Positions 18,887 to 29,183 of a stretch of DNA of 57,074 nucleotides are shown here, one piece after another. A program made the translations under genes and the position numbers. How positions within the stretch are numbered: position 1 is the stretch's first letter; every line of letters begins with the position of its first letter. Origin of the DNA: Halomonas sp. HL-48 (GTDB taxonomy: Bacteria > Pseudomonadota > Gammaproteobacteria > Pseudomonadales > Halomonadaceae); contig NZ_LJZS01000023.1 of assembly GCF_001314875.1 (NCBI RefSeq), positions 1 through 57,074 of the forward strand. Reading direction: 5' to 3'. Below the pieces are notes generated by a model that saw nothing but the letters and a program-made list of their open reading frames with translations, was not told where the DNA came from and did no database searches.

Positions 18887-18998
18887 CACACCCTAGGCGT
18901 GGTGATGGAGGACGAGTGTAACGACCAAGATGAGCCATACTAGAGGAAGACAGTGACCGGCGCGCACCGCGCAATGCCAAGCAATAGAGGAGAATCGC

Positions 18999-21731
18999 AT
19001 GAGCAAGCTTCCCGACACGGAAAGGACATTAACGGTTGGCAATTCGCAGTATCACTACTTCAGCCTACCCGACGCTGCCAAGACGCTCGGATCCATTGAC
19101 CGACTGCCCAAGACACTCAAAATTCTGCTCGAAAACCAGCTGCGTTTTGCCAGCGACGAAAGCGTCTCTCAGGACGATATGCAGGCCCTGGTCGACTGGC
19201 AAAAGGAAGGCAAGTCCAGCCGCGAGATCGGCTACCGCCCTGCCCGCGTACTGATGCAGGATTTCACTGGCGTACCAGGCGTGGTCGATCTTGCCTCCAT
19301 GCGCGCCGCCGTTGAAAAACTCGGCGAAGACCCCGCCAAGATCAACCCGCTATCCCCCGTCGACCTGGTCATCGACCACTCGGTCATGGTCGACAAGTTC
19401 GGCAACGCCGCCGCGTTTCAGGAAAACGTCGACATTGAAATGCAGCGCAACCGCGAGCGTTATGAGTTCCTGCGCTGGGGTCAGCAGGCGTTCGATAACT
19501 TCCGTGTGGTCCCCCCGGGCACCGGCATTTGCCACCAGGTCAACTTGGAATACCTAGGCAAAGCCGTGTGGACCAAGGAAGAAGACGGCCGCACCTTCGC
19601 CTATCCGGACACCCTGGTGGGCACCGACTCCCACACCACCATGATCAACGGCCTGGGCGTCCTCGGCTGGGGCGTCGGCGGCATCGAAGCCGAAGCGGCC
19701 ATGCTAGGCCAGCCGGTTTCCATGCTGATTCCCGAGGTCATCGGCTTCAAACTGACCGGTAAGCTGCGCGAAGGCATCACGGCCACCGACCTGGTGCTGA
19801 CCGTTACCGAAATGCTGCGCAAGAAAGGCGTGGTCGGCAAGTTTGTCGAGTTCTACGGCGACGGCCTGAAGGACCTGCCGCTGGCCGACCGGGCGACCAT
19901 CGCCAACATGGCCCCCGAATACGGCGCCACCTGCGGCTTCTTCCCGGTTGATGACGAAACACTTACCTACATGCGCCTGACCGGCCGGGACGATGAGCAA
20001 ATCGACCTCGTTGAGGCGTATTCGAAGACCCAGGGCCTGTGGCGCGAGCCGGGCGACGAGCCAGTCTTCACCGACATGTTGCACCTCGACATGACCGAGG
20101 TGGAAGCCAGCCTCGCAGGGCCCAAGCGCCCTCAGGACCGTGTTGCCCTCAAGGATATGGCCGCCGCCTTTGATAAGTTCCTGCAGGAAGACACCAACGC
20201 GGACCCGGCTGCCAAGGGAAAACTGTCTTCTGAGGGCGGCCAAACCGCTGTGGGGATTGCGCGCAGCTTTCAACATGACACCAGCCAGGCCGTGAAGCTT
20301 GATGACCACGACTTCAGTCTAGACCCAGGCGCGGTGGTGATTGCGGCTATCACCTCGTGTACCAATACGTCCAACCCCAGCGTGATGATGGCGGCCGGCC
20401 TGCTCGCCCGCAAAGCGCGCGAAAAAGGCCTCACCACCAAGCCCTGGGTCAAGACATCACTCGCTCCGGGCTCCAAGGTCGTCACCGATTACCTGGAGGC
20501 GGCCGATCTGAATTATGACCTGGACGCGCTGGGCTTCAACCTGGTGGGTTACGGCTGCACCACCTGTATCGGCAACTCCGGTCCGCTGCCCGACGAGATT
20601 GAAAAAGCCATCGCCGACGGCGATATGGCCGTCGCCTCGGTGCTGTCGGGCAACCGTAACTTCGAAGGGCGCGTGCACCCGCTGGTGAAGACCAACTGGC
20701 TGGCCTCGCCCCCCCTGGTCGTGGCTTACGCCCTGGCCGGCAACGTGCAGTGCGACCTGAGCAACGATCCGCTCGGCGAGGACAACAACGGCAACCCGGT
20801 CTACCTCAAGGATATCTGGCCAAGCCAGGCGGAAATTGCCACCGCTGTCGAGCAGGTCAACACCGCGATGTTCCACAAGGAGTACGGGGCCGTCTTTGAA
20901 GGCGACGATGTTTGGAAAGCCATCAAGGTGCCGGAAAGCAAGGTTTACCAATGGCCCGAGTCGACCTACATCCAGCATCCGCCGTTTTTTGAAGGCATGG
21001 GCCGCGAGCCGGACGCCATTGAGGACGTACACAACGCCCGTGTGCTGGCCATGCTGGGCGACTCGGTGACCACCGACCATATCTCGCCGGCCGGTGCCAT
21101 TAAGCCGGCCAGCCCCGCCGGGCGTTACCTTCAGGAGAAAGGCGTCAAGCCGGTGGACTTCAACTCCTACGGCTCGCGCCGCGGTAACCACGAAGTGATG
21201 ATGCGCGGCACCTTTGCCAACGTGCGGATCAAAAACGAAATGCTCGACGGCGTGGTCGGCGGCGAAACCCGCCACGTGCCCAGCGGCGAGCAGATGGCCA
21301 TCTACGACGCGGCGATGAAGTACAAGGAAGAAGGCAAGCCGCTCGTCGTGATCGCCGGCAAAGAGTACGGCACCGGCTCCTCGCGGGACTGGGCCGCCAA
21401 AGGCACGCGCCTGCTGGGCGTGCGCGCGGTGCTCGCCGAATCCTTCGAGCGCATCCACCGCTCCAACCTGATCGGCATGGGGGTGGTGCCGTTGCAATTC
21501 CCCGAAGGTGAGAGCCGCAAGACGCTGGGACTCACGGGTGATGAAGAGGTATCCATTGCCGGACTCAGCGATTTAACGCCGGGCGGCAACGTCAAAGTGA
21601 TCATCAAAAATGCCGATGGCGAAAGAACCGTTGATGCCAAGTGCCGCATCGATACCGAGAATGAACTGGCGTACTTCCGTCATGGTGGTATCCTTCATTA
21701 CGTGCTGCGCAATATGATTGGCGCAGCCTAA
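18999..21731 (+). CDS. acnA: Aconitate hydratase A
   Basis: Cytoplasmic [4Fe-4S] enzyme of the TCA and glyoxylate cycles that isomerises citrate to isocitrate. Of the three cluster cysteines, one is in the SCTNTSNPS segment (near residue 452) and two are in [11 protein letters not shown] (near 518-521). The C-terminal swivel domain with [16 protein letters not shown] carries substrate-binding residues. It has 910 residues, the AcnA/IRP type rather than AcnB. An AGAGGAG site precedes the ATG. A strong terminator follows. No prp genes adjoin it, which argues against the methylcitrate variant. Confidence 0.96.
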   Translation: MSKLPDTERTLTVGNSQYHYFSLPDAAKTLGSIDRLPKTLKILLENQLRFASDESVSQDDMQALVDWQKEGKSSREIGYRPARVLMQDFTGVPGVVDLASMRAAVEKLGEDPAKINPLSPVDLVIDHSVMVDKFGNAAAFQENVDIEMQRNRERYEFLRWGQQAFDNFRVVPPGTGICHQVNLEYLGKAVWTKEEDGRTFAYPDTLVGTDSHTTMINGLGVLGWGVGGIEAEAAMLGQPVSMLIPEVIGFKLTGKLREGITATDLVLTVTEMLRKKGVVGKFVEFYGDGLKDLPLADRATIANMAPEYGATCGFFPVDDETLTYMRLTGRDDEQIDLVEAYSKTQGLWREPGDEPVFTDMLHLDMTEVEASLAGPKRPQDRVALKDMAAAFDKFLQEDTNADPAAKGKLSSEGGQTAVGIARSFQHDTSQAVKLDDHDFSLDPGAVVIAAITSCTNTSNPSVMMAAGLLARKAREKGLTTKPWVKTSLAPGSKVVTDYLEAADLNYDLDALGFNLVGYGCTTCIGNSGPLPDEIEKAIADGDMAVASVLSGNRNFEGRVHPLVKTNWLASPPLVVAYALAGNVQCDLSNDPLGEDNNGNPVYLKDIWPSQAEIATAVEQVNTAMFHKEYGAVFEGDDVWKAIKVPESKVYQWPESTYIQHPPFFEGMGREPDAIEDVHNARVLAMLGDSVTTDHISPAGAIKPASPAGRYLQEKGVKPVDFNSYGSRRGNHEVMMRGTFANVRIKNEMLDGVVGGETRHVPSGEQMAIYDAAMKYKEEGKPLVVIAGKEYGTGSSRDWAAKGTRLLGVRAVLAESFERIHRSNLIGMGVVPLQFPEGESRKTLGLTGDEEVSIAGLSDLTPGGNVKVIIKNADGERTVDAKCRIDTENELAYFRHGGILHYVLRNMIGAA

Positions 21732-21756
21732 TCGGGAAACCGACCAATGCTTGCAG

Positions 21757-21783
21757 GCCCCCACTTGGTGGGGGCTTTTTTTT
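21757..21783 (+). terminator. Rho-independent terminator of acnA
   Basis: Stem GCCCCCAC/GTGGGGGC with a very short loop, followed by eight T residues. Confidence 0.95.
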
Positions 21784-21795
21784 GCGCATGACCCG

Positions 21796-23475
21796 CTAGA
21801 AAGCCCGACGCCGATAGGTGCGGTATTCCGGATTCCATGAAGCACGCTCAATGGCGGCGCGCAGCTCGGTGCCGCCAGTCTTGAGCGCAACGCCGTTCTG
21901 CTGCGCCTGGGCGGCGACTTCGAAGGCGATCGACTGGCTGATATCGCGAATACGCGACAGCGGCGGCAGCAAGGCGCCCTTGCCATTCTTGACCAGCGGC
22001 GCTTCCCGCGCCAGCGCCCGCGAGGCGCTCATCAACATTTCATCGGTCACCCGCGACGCCTTGGCGGCCACCACGCCCAACCCGATACCGGGGAAGATAT
22101 AGGCATTATTGCACTGGGCAATGGGGTAGGTGCGGCCGTTGAAGACCACCGGCGCAAACGGACTGCCGGTGGCCACCAGCGCCTGGCCCTCCGTCCAGCG
22201 AATGACGTCTTCCGGGGTCGCTTCCGCCTGGGAGGTCGGGTTGGAGAGCGGCATGATCACCGGATGCTCGCAGCCTGCGTGCATCGTGCGTACTACCTGC
22301 TCGGTAAAAATGCCCCGCTGGCCGCATACGCCAATCAGCACCGTGGGCTTAATCTGCGCAATGGTCTCCTCGAGCCCCTGCCCGTTCCAACCGGCAACCA
22401 AACTAGCATCGTGGGCCAGACGCCGCTGAAAATCGCGCTGCCACGGCTGGTCGTTGGTCATCAGGCCGTCGCGGTCCACCATGTAGATCCGCCCGCGGGC
22501 TTCGCTTTCGCTCAACCCCTCGGTCTGCATGGCGACCACGACCTGTTCGGCAATGCCGCAGCCTGCAGAGCCACCGCCCACGAACACCACCCGCTGGTCG
22601 GCGATGGTCTGCTCGCGGGCCTGACAGCCCGCCATAAGCGTCCCCACCACGACCGAGGCCGTACCCTGTACGTCGTCGTTGAAGCAGCACAGCTCGTCAC
22701 GGTACTTGTCGAGCAGCGGCATCGCATTGGCCTGGGCAAAGTCCTCGAACTGCAGCAGCACATTGGGCCAGCGACGTTTTACAGCGGCAATGAACGTCGC
22801 CATGAACGCATCGTATTCTTCCTGACTGACCCGCTCGTGCCGCCAGCCCATGTACATCGGGTCATCCAGCAAGGCTTTATTATTCGTCCCCACATCGAGC
22901 ATGATCGGCAGGGTATACGCCGGGCTGATGCCACCACAGGCCGTATACAGCGCCAGCTTGCCAATCGGGATACCCATCCCGCCGATGCCCTGATCGCCCA
23001 AGCCTAAAATCCGCTCGCCGTCGGTCACCACGATCACCTTGACGTTATCCTTGGTGGCACTGCGCAGGATGTCGTCCATGTGCTCGCGGTCGGGGTAGCT
23101 GATAAACAGCCCCCGGTGGTTACGATAGATATTGGAAAATTCCTGGCACGCCTTGCCGACCGTCGGCGTGTAGATGATCGGCAGCATTTCCTCCAGATGC
23201 TCGGAGACCAGACGGAAATACAGCGTCTCGTTGTCGTCCTGGATGGCGCGTAAATGAATATGCCGCTCCAGGTCGCTGTGGCACTGCTGGTACTGACGAT
23301 AGACGCGCTCAAGCTGGTCATCGATGGTCTCGACTTTTTGGGGCAACAGACCGATCAGATTGAAAGCCAGCCGCTCCTGCTGAGTAAACGCACTGCCTTT
23401 ATTCAATAGCGGCATTTCAAGTAGGGAAGGACCGGCGTAAGGAAGATATAGGGGGCGTTTGCTCGCGGTGGTCAT
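21796..23475 (-). CDS. maeA: NAD-dependent malic enzyme
   Basis: Oxidatively decarboxylates malate to pyruvate with NAD+, linking the TCA cycle to pyruvate. The malic-enzyme N domain includes [14 protein letters not shown] and the catalytic Tyr region. The substrate/metal segment [11 protein letters not shown] and the NAD site [15 protein letters not shown] are present. Its 559 residues match the large SfcA-type enzyme. I use ATG 23473-23475 ([12 protein letters not shown]); a much longer open frame upstream overlaps the next gene and is not used. Convergent with acnA. Confidence 0.95.
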   Translation of the reverse strand: MTTASKRPLYLPYAGPSLLEMPLLNKGSAFTQQERLAFNLIGLLPQKVETIDDQLERVYRQYQQCHSDLERHIHLRAIQDDNETLYFRLVSEHLEEMLPIIYTPTVGKACQEFSNIYRNHRGLFISYPDREHMDDILRSATKDNVKVIVVTDGERILGLGDQGIGGMGIPIGKLALYTACGGISPAYTLPIMLDVGTNNKALLDDPMYMGWRHERVSQEEYDAFMATFIAAVKRRWPNVLLQFEDFAQANAMPLLDKYRDELCCFNDDVQGTASVVVGTLMAGCQAREQTIADQRVVFVGGGSAGCGIAEQVVVAMQTEGLSESEARGRIYMVDRDGLMTNDQPWQRDFQRRLAHDASLVAGWNGQGLEETIAQIKPTVLIGVCGQRGIFTEQVVRTMHAGCEHPVIMPLSNPTSQAEATPEDVIRWTEGQALVATGSPFAPVVFNGRTYPIAQCNNAYIFPGIGLGVVAAKASRVTDEMLMSASRALAREAPLVKNGKGALLPPLSRIRDISQSIAFEVAAQAQQNGVALKTGGTELRAAIERASWNPEYRTYRRRAF

Positions 23476-23595
23476 AAGCACTCTCTTTTTTCGCAAATTT
23501 CTATTGCAATGCAGCAACATAGCGCGTCTGCAGTGTTTGGGCGTAATGTAACATGCCCTTTCGACAAAGGTAGCGAGCACGCGCATTAAAGCGAC

Positions 23596-23622
23596 AAAAA
23601 CGCCCCAACCGAAGTTGGGGCG
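23596..23622 (-). terminator. Terminator of the YeeE-type transporter gene
   Basis: Stem CGCCCCAAC/GTTGGGGCG (23601-23609, 23614-23622) followed on the minus strand by TTTTT. Confidence 0.85.
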
Positions 23623-23665
23623 TAACGAGAAATGGAGATCGAAAATCGCGCTAACTAAACGCGTG

Positions 23666-24877
23666 CTAACAGGTTTTGGCGGTCGGCCGTCGGGCGGCTT
23701 CGCCGGTAAAAAATAACGGGCGCAGCTTGACGCCCAGCATGTTGCCCGCAAAGGCAGCCACCAGCCATACCCAGCCGTGAAGGCTGCCGGACGCAATGCC
23801 GCTGAAGTAAGCGCCGATATTGCAGCCAAACGCCAAGCGTGCGCCATAGCCCAGTAACAAGCCGCCAATGATCGCGGCCAGTATCGAACGCAGCGGAATT
23901 CTGAAATTCGGTGCAAAGCGGCCCGCCAGGCTAGCCGCGGCAAGGGCGCCCAGCATGATGCCCACATTCATCACCGTGGTGACATCGCTCCATACGCTGG
24001 AGGTGAGCGCGGCGGCATTGCCCGAGGACTGCCAATAGCCCCACTGGGACACATCGCCGCCTACCAGCTCAAAGCCTTTCGCCCCCCAGAGTGCAAACGC
24101 CGAGGTAATCCCCCATGGCCGCCCGGCCAGCGCCAGGGTCACAAAGTTCAATATCGCGAGGGCCACCGCTCCGGCCACCAGCGGCCACGGGCCGGTCAAC
24201 CAGCGCTGGTAGCCGTGCTTGTCCACCTGCGGGGCTTTCTCCAACTGGCCATGGCGGCCCTTTTCCATCACCACGGTAAACGCGGCAATGGCAGCAAACA
24301 GCACAAAGCTGATGGCAATCCCGCCACCGGGACCTGCTACATTGACCAACGATACAGGCTGAAAAGCGGGCAGGCTTTGCCACCAGGCAAAGTGCGCACT
24401 GCCGATCACCGAGCCGACGATGAAAAATATCAGCGTGATCACCATGCGCGCATTGCCGCCGCCGGCGGTGAACAGGGTGCCCGACGCGCAGCCGCCTCCC
24501 AACTGCATACCCAGGCCGAAGATAAACGCGCCCACCAGCACCGAGATGCCAATTGGCGAGACAAAGCCGTCGACCTCGCGGCCAAATAAGGTACCCGCTC
24601 CCAACGCGGGGAAAAACAGCAACACGGCTAGCGCCAGCATCACCATCTGCGCGCGCAAGCCGCGCCCGCGGCGCTCTGTGATAAACACCCGCCAGGCCGA
24701 GGTGAAGCCAAAGGCCGCGTGATACAGCACCACACCAAACAGGCCGCCGACAATCATCAACAGGCCGGTATTGGCTTCAAACACCACGCCGATCATCAGC
24801 GCTCCCAGCACAATCGCCGCCGCCACGATGAGTGGCACACGATACGTGGCAGAGGGAGCTTCAGTCGTTGTAGACAT
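23666..24877 (-). CDS. YeeE/YedE family membrane transporter (sulfur-compound uptake)
   Basis: Integral membrane protein of 403 residues with about ten hydrophobic helices. The family includes the thiosulfate transporter TsuA. Both pseudo-repeat Cys motifs thought to relay thiosulfate are present: [15 protein letters not shown] and [16 protein letters not shown]. Another Cys lies at the very C terminus. The neighbourhood, a thioredoxin-like CnoX gene and a PatB-type beta-lyase, also fits sulfur and redox handling, though no operon links them. The substrate is inferred from the family. The upstream region holds a terminator-like hairpin. Confidence 0.85.
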   Translation of the reverse strand: MSTTTEAPSATYRVPLIVAAAIVLGALMIGVVFEANTGLLMIVGGLFGVVLYHAAFGFTSAWRVFITERRGRGLRAQMVMLALAVLLFFPALGAGTLFGREVDGFVSPIGISVLVGAFIFGLGMQLGGGCASGTLFTAGGGNARMVITLIFFIVGSVIGSAHFAWWQSLPAFQPVSLVNVAGPGGGIAISFVLFAAIAAFTVVMEKGRHGQLEKAPQVDKHGYQRWLTGPWPLVAGAVALAILNFVTLALAGRPWGITSAFALWGAKGFELVGGDVSQWGYWQSSGNAAALTSSVWSDVTTVMNVGIMLGALAAASLAGRFAPNFRIPLRSILAAIIGGLLLGYGARLAFGCNIGAYFSGIASGSLHGWVWLVAAFAGNMLGVKLRPLFFTGEAARRPTAKTC

Positions 24878-24902
24878 ACGATCACCTTAAGCAACGCCAA
24901 AA

Positions 24903-24932
24903 GCGCCTGCTGAAAAAACAGGCGCTTTTGAT
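24903..24932 (-). promoter_or_regulatory. Terminator-like hairpin in the leader of the YeeE-type gene
   Basis: Stem AAAAGCGCCTG/CAGGCGCTTTT, 11 bp, lies about 25 bases upstream of the transporter start. On the minus strand a T-rich end makes it look like an intrinsic terminator placed before the gene, that is, a possible attenuator. It could also end plus-strand transcription. I see nothing else definite in 24933-25115. Confidence 0.5.
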
Positions 24933-25115
24933 CGAGATGGATAGTGCACTAAGCCTACCGGGGGAGAAAGTTAGCGTGAAATGTTTTATTCATCGCCCTC
25001 TATATCGTTATGGAATATATAAACAACCGCCGCCTGGAAGCTTTTTTAGCCGACTTGCCTTGAATCCTCGCGGATTCGGCAGCATATCAATAGCTAAATT
25101 TCCTCATTCGCGAGC

Positions 25116-26066
25116 ATGTTTATGTCGTCCATCATCGATCCTCGAACCGGTGAAGCGCTGACCACCCCTGACGCAGGCAACGACGGGCAGACTCAAGCCG
25201 ACCGGCCGCCGGTTCGCCCCGAAGACGTTATCATTGATCTCAACGCGGGCAATATCCAACAGGTGCTGGAAGCCTCCTCGCAGGTTCCGGTACTCATGGA
25301 CTGCTGGTCGCCGGACTCTGAGGCCTGCAAGCAGCTGACGCCGCTACTCGAAAAGCTGGCGCTCGAATACAGCGGCGCCTTTCTGCTGGCCAAACTGGAT
25401 ATCCAGGCCAACCCGCAGATCGCCAGCCAGCTCGGCGTGCAGTCGGTCCCCGATGTCAAACTGATCAGCCAGGGCGGCCTGGTCGACGGCTTCCAGGGCG
25501 CGCTGCCCGAAAAACAGGTCCGCGAGTGGCTTAACCGCTACTTCCCCGCCCCGCAAGATGCGCCCCCCAGCCCTGAAGAGCAGGCCGAGGCGGCGCTCGA
25601 AGCCGGCGATATCGCCAGCGCGCGGGACATTTATCAGTCCCTGGTCAGCCAGTATCCCGAGCACTACCCCTATCAAGTCGCCCTCGCCAGGACGCTGGTG
25701 GCCGAAGGGCGCCGCGACGAGGCGCGCAGCCTGCTGGACAACCTGCCGCCGGAAGAGCGCGACGCGCCACCTGCCAGAGGCGTTCGAGCCAGCATTGAAT
25801 TCGGCGAGCAGGCGCTGTCCAGCGAGGAGATCGCCGCCCTGGGCGACCGCACCGACAGTGAAGCCCAGTACCAGCGTGCGCTGCGTCAGGTAGCAGACGG
25901 CCATTACGAAGCCGGGCTCGAGGCGCTGCTCACGCTGATGAAGCAGGACCGCGCATACAATGACGACGCCGCTCGCAAGACGCTATTGCAGGTGTTCGAC
26001 GCCCTGGGCGCCGACCACCCGCTCACCGTCGCCTATCGCCGCAAGCTGTTCGCCCTGCTGTACTGA
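25116..26066 (+). CDS. cnoX: Thioredoxin-like chaperedoxin CnoX (YbbN)
   Basis: Holdase and redox protein that protects proteins from aggregation and irreversible oxidation under hypochlorous acid stress and hands them to GroEL or DnaK. After a ~40-residue lead comes a thioredoxin fold with the SxxC variant active site (SEAC within WSPDSEACKQL) rather than CxxC, as in CnoX proteins. The cis-Pro loop is SVPDVKL. C-terminal TPR-like helices follow (about 145-316). The start may be 25116 or the second ATG two codons on; the ribosome site is weak. Confidence 0.88.
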   Translation: MFMSSIIDPRTGEALTTPDAGNDGQTQADRPPVRPEDVIIDLNAGNIQQVLEASSQVPVLMDCWSPDSEACKQLTPLLEKLALEYSGAFLLAKLDIQANPQIASQLGVQSVPDVKLISQGGLVDGFQGALPEKQVREWLNRYFPAPQDAPPSPEEQAEAALEAGDIASARDIYQSLVSQYPEHYPYQVALARTLVAEGRRDEARSLLDNLPPEERDAPPARGVRASIEFGEQALSSEEIAALGDRTDSEAQYQRALRQVADGHYEAGLEALLTLMKQDRAYNDDAARKTLLQVFDALGADHPLTVAYRRKLFALLY

Positions 26067-26070
26067 TCGC

Positions 26071-27237
26071 TCAGCGGGCCAGCAACGCATCCATTCGGGT
26101 TAGCGCCGCCTCCAACTGCGAGGCGGTGGTGCCGAAATTGAGGCGCACATAGCCGGGATGGCCAAAGGCCGCGCCATCGGACAAGGCGACGCCCGCCCGT
26201 TCGAGGAGCGCCGCCTGGGGAGCATCGCCAAGGTTTGCGTTGCGCATGTCCAGCCAGGCGAGATAGGTCGAGGCGGGCGAACTCATTTCGACCCCGGGCC
26301 ACGTCGCCACGTGCGCCTTGAGGGTGGCACGATTTTCGCGCAGTACCTGCAGCAAGGCCTGGCGCCACGGCTCGCCATCGCGATAGGCGGCCTCTGCCGC
26401 CACCAGACCCAGCACATTGCCATCGGGCAGCAGACCTTTGGTTGCCTGGTCAAAGCGCTTGCGCAGATCAGGATCGGGGATCACCGCGCAGGCGGTGGTC
26501 AGCCCTGCCAGATTGAAGGTTTTCGACGGCGCCCACAGCGTAATGGTGCGCTTGGCAAGCGCCGGGAAGGCCGCCACTAGCGGTTGATGGCGCGCGCCTT
26601 CGTCAAGCAGCAGGTCGCAATGCAATTCGTCCGATACCACCCAGAGATCATGCCGCTCGACAAACGCAGCCAGCGCCGCCAGCTCCCCGCGTGACCACAC
26701 CCGGCCGGTGGGATTGTGCGGATGGCACCACAGCAGCAGGCGGGTCTCGGGCGTCACCGCCGCCTCGAGCGCGCCGATATCCAGCCGCCAGCTATCGTCA
26801 CGACTCACCGGGGTCGCAAGCGCCGCCTGCTGGGGCAGCCGGCCGGTTCGCTCAGCCACCGCCAGGAAGGGCGGATAAATTGGCGTGACCGTCAATACGC
26901 CGTCGCCCGGTGCGGTCAGCGCCAGGGCGGCCAGATGCAGCGCTGGCACCACGCCCGGCAGCCACTGCTGCCAGTCGGCATTGATGGGCCAGTCGTAATG
27001 GTGGGCGCTCCACTGGCACAGGGTTTCTGTTAACGTGGCAGGCACTTCACCGTAGCCGTAAACGCCATGCGCCACCCGCGCGTGCAAGGCGTCGATCACC
27101 GCAGGCGGCGAGCGAAAGTCCATATCCGCCACCCACAGGGGCAGCACGTCGTCAGCGTAACGGTGCCATTTCTGCGATGCCCAGCCCTCAGCGGGGTGGC
27201 GCCGCTCAACGGGCGTGGCAAAATCAAACGCCATCAT
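26071..27237 (-). CDS. patB: PatB/MalY-type cystathionine beta-lyase (PLP aminotransferase family)
   Basis: PLP-dependent enzyme that most likely cleaves C-S bonds of cystathionine or other cysteine conjugates. N-terminal signature WHRYADDVLPLWVADMDF, PLP-ring segment WCHPHNPTGRVWSRGEL, and Schiff-base lysine in WAPSKTFNLAGL; the C-terminal Arg segment YVRLNFGT binds the carboxylate. 388 residues, typical. Two adjacent ATGs at 27232-27237; upstream open frame overlaps the divergent gene and is ignored. Convergent with cnoX. MalY-like regulatory roles cannot be excluded. Confidence 0.88.
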   Translation of the reverse strand: MMAFDFATPVERRHPAEGWASQKWHRYADDVLPLWVADMDFRSPPAVIDALHARVAHGVYGYGEVPATLTETLCQWSAHHYDWPINADWQQWLPGVVPALHLAALALTAPGDGVLTVTPIYPPFLAVAERTGRLPQQAALATPVSRDDSWRLDIGALEAAVTPETRLLLWCHPHNPTGRVWSRGELAALAAFVERHDLWVVSDELHCDLLLDEGARHQPLVAAFPALAKRTITLWAPSKTFNLAGLTTACAVIPDPDLRKRFDQATKGLLPDGNVLGLVAAEAAYRDGEPWRQALLQVLRENRATLKAHVATWPGVEMSSPASTYLAWLDMRNANLGDAPQAALLERAGVALSDGAAFGHPGYVRLNFGTTASQLEAALTRMDALLAR

Positions 27238-27273
27238 TCGTCTCACTTTTGTTAACCGGGGGTGCAGCTGAGC

Positions 27274-27705
27274 ATGCCGCAAGATGACTTTTATACCAAG
27301 GTGCGCGCCGGATTGCCCGCGCTGTTGCGCCAGTGGCGCGCGTTGGGCCAGGCCGATGCCGATAGGCTGGCGCTGATTCTGGCCGAAACGGCGCGGGTCG
27401 CCAAGCTGGGCGAGCCCAGCAAAACGCCCGACGGCGCCACGCTGGATGCCTGGAGCCAGTCGCAGGACGGCGACATCCCGCTGTGGGCACCGCGTACGGC
27501 GGTATTTCTGCTCAACCAGATGCCCGCCAGACCACTGCCGGATAGCGAAGCCGAAGCCTGCGCCTGGGCCTACTGCTGGCTGCGCAACCGAACGTTCGAC
27601 AACCTGGAAGACGCACAACGGGCGCTGCCCGCGCATTTGCAAACGCCCCTGGAAAGCGCCCTCGCCGCCGCCTGGCGCGATCAGCAGGGGCTTCGCCTGG
27701 TGTGA
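27274..27705 (+). CDS. Uncharacterised protein, 143 residues
   Basis: I do not recognise this gene. It encodes a soluble, mostly helical, Ala/Leu/Trp-rich protein without a signal peptide or membrane segment. Notable patches are RAGLPALLRQWRALGQADA and CAWAYCWLRNRTFDNLEDAQ, with two nearby Cys. GC and codon use match its neighbours and it is free of stops in a compact intergenic setting, so it is probably real. ATG 27274 is preceded by a GGGGG stretch; a GTG at 27262 is an alternative. It is divergent from patB with only 36 bases between them. Confidence 0.6.
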   Translation: MPQDDFYTKVRAGLPALLRQWRALGQADADRLALILAETARVAKLGEPSKTPDGATLDAWSQSQDGDIPLWAPRTAVFLLNQMPARPLPDSEAEACAWAYCWLRNRTFDNLEDAQRALPAHLQTPLESALAAAWRDQQGLRLV

Positions 27706-27722
27706 GGTGGCCACGCACAGGC

Positions 27723-27750
27723 TTGACCAAGCGCTTGCTTGGGGTAATCT
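27723..27750 (+). promoter_or_regulatory. Promoter with embedded palindromic operator, thioesterase gene
   Basis: -35 TTGACC (27723-27728), 16 bases, -10 TAATCT (27745-27750). Between them lies a perfect inverted repeat CCAAGC-GCTT-GCTTGG (27727-27742). That position suits a repressor, and the sequence resembles operators of TetR-type regulators of acyl-CoA genes. The regulator itself is not in view. Confidence 0.6.
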
Positions 27751-27813
27751 TGAAGCTTCAACCCACCTTAGGCTTATCCCTACAGCAGATAATAAGATGA
27801 TAAGGATGGCGTT

Positions 27814-28221
27814 ATGTTCACCCGCACCATTGAACCGGCGTTTTACGACACCGATGCTCTCGGGCATATCAACAACACCCGTTTGCCCGCCTGGTTCGAG
27901 CTGGCGCGTAACGACCTGTTCAAATTATTCACCCCCGATTTGAACCCGCAGGCGTGGCGCTTGATCATGGCACGGATGGAGGTCGACTACCGCGCTGAAC
28001 TGTTTTACGGTCATGATATCGAATTACGTACCTACCTGACGCGCCTGGGCAAAAGCTCCTTTACCGTCACCCAGGAAGCGCGTCAGCATGGTAAGTTAAC
28101 CAATGTCGGGCATACCGTTCTGGTGCAGTATGACCACCAGGCCAAATGCACCGTGCCTATCGAAGGCGAGTTACGGGAAGCGCTCGAAGCCCATCTGCAA
28201 GAGGCGCCAGCCCCCGCCTGA
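27814..28221 (+). CDS. Acyl-CoA thioesterase, YbgC/FadM-like hotdog fold
   Basis: Small hotdog-fold thioesterase of 135 residues that probably hydrolyses acyl-CoA. The catalytic Asp motif of the 4HBT family is clear near the N terminus (YDTDALGHINNTRLPAWFE). The hotdog strands follow (MEVDYRAELFYGHDIELRTYLTRLG). No signal peptide. Its promoter carries a TetR-like palindrome, which suggests control by a fatty-acyl signal. It is followed in the same direction by a small unknown gene and a DUF501 gene. Confidence 0.88.
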   Translation: MFTRTIEPAFYDTDALGHINNTRLPAWFELARNDLFKLFTPDLNPQAWRLIMARMEVDYRAELFYGHDIELRTYLTRLGKSSFTVTQEARQHGKLTNVGHTVLVQYDHQAKCTVPIEGELREALEAHLQEAPAPA

Positions 28222-28262
28222 ACCGCTATCGTCCCGACAACGGGGCGGCCAGGAGTTGCCCC

Positions 28263-28580
28263 ATGGCGATCCGCTATAATCTTTGGCTAGACCCGGACAA
28301 CACCGCCCAGCACCGCGCCGTCGAGGCGGATCTCGAGCGCTACTTCATGGAGCGCTTCGCTGACTATCCGCATATCCGCTTGTTCGGTGCCGACCCCTAC
28401 GATTATGATGCGCCGTTCAACCGACTTTACGATGTGCTGATGGCCCGCGCCGCTGAATACTGCGAGCGCACCTGGCATTACGTGGCATCGCCGGAACAGC
28501 TCAACCGCTGCTTTTTCCGCGCCGTCGGCCGCTCCACCAAGTTTGTTCAGGATAACCCTGCACACGACGACCGCCCGTAA
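28263..28580 (+). CDS. Uncharacterised small protein, 105 residues
   Basis: Soluble, acidic, Tyr/Asp-rich protein I do not recognise. No signal peptide or membrane helix. The AGGAG site 8 bases before ATG 28263, tight spacing to the next gene (12 bases) and uniform GC support a real gene. Patches such as RYNLWLDPDNTAQHRAV and YPHIRLFGADPYDYDAPFN may help a profile search. It is probably cotranscribed with the DUF501 gene. Confidence 0.65.
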   Translation: MAIRYNLWLDPDNTAQHRAVEADLERYFMERFADYPHIRLFGADPYDYDAPFNRLYDVLMARAAEYCERTWHYVASPEQLNRCFFRAVGRSTKFVQDNPAHDDRP

Positions 28581-28592
28581 GAGATACGCCCC

Positions 28593-29114
28593 ATGGTGAT
28601 TCGCACCGATCAAGCCCCCGACGAACGCCAACTGGCGATCATTGCCCAACAGCTCGGCCGCCCGCCCAAGGGCATCGAAGCCGTGGCGGCGGTGGACGGC
28701 GACGGTACCCCGCTGGTGCTGCGCATGGCGCCGATTGTTGATGGCAAGCCCTTTCCGACGCTCTACTGGCTGTGCTCCGACGTGCTCAAGGTGGAGATCT
28801 CGCGCATTGAAGCCGTGGGCGTTATCAAGTCGCTGGAGCAGCAGCTTCAGGACGACCCCGATTTCCTGGCCGCCTACCAGCAAAGCCACCGCGATTACGT
28901 CGAGACTCGCTGGTCGCTGATGAGCGACGCGCAGCGCGACGAAGTCGACCGACTCGGCTACCGCGACGTGCTCACCGAGCGCGGCATTGGCGGCATCAGC
29001 AACTGGCAGCAGATACGCTGCCTGCATACTCAGTACGCGCATCATCTGTGCGGCCACAATGTCATCGGCCAATGGCTGGACGCCCACTATCAGGTCGATG
29101 CGTTTCTGCCCTGA
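28593..29114 (+). CDS. DUF501 family protein
   Basis: A 173-residue protein matching the DUF501 pattern: an N-terminal QLGRPPKG segment, then GTPLVLRMAPIVDGKPFPTLYWL, and a C-terminal His/Cys-rich part (RCLHTQYAHHLCGHNVIG) that could hold a metal. In actinobacteria DUF501 genes often sit next to ppx-type exopolyphosphatase genes, but no such gene is here and the function is unknown. Same direction as the preceding two genes. Confidence 0.82.
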   Translation: MVIRTDQAPDERQLAIIAQQLGRPPKGIEAVAAVDGDGTPLVLRMAPIVDGKPFPTLYWLCSDVLKVEISRIEAVGVIKSLEQQLQDDPDFLAAYQQSHRDYVETRWSLMSDAQRDEVDRLGYRDVLTERGIGGISNWQQIRCLHTQYAHHLCGHNVIGQWLDAHYQVDAFLP

Positions 29115-29183
29115 CCGGCACGCCACTGCTGAGTAAACAGCCCACCTATTTATCTCTATCTTGCACTTTAAGGAACCGGTGTC

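Noticed and set aside
20457..21497. 346-codon minus-strand open frame inside acnA
   Set aside because: Shadow of the aconitase C-terminal domains; no ribosome site.
23476..23967. 164-codon N-terminal extension of the malic enzyme frame
   Set aside because: It overlaps the YeeE-type gene on the same strand in another frame and its terminator; MTTASKRP is the normal protein start.
27238..27867. N-terminal extension of the PatB frame
   Set aside because: It runs antisense through the divergent 27274-27705 gene; the family N terminus begins at MMAFDF.
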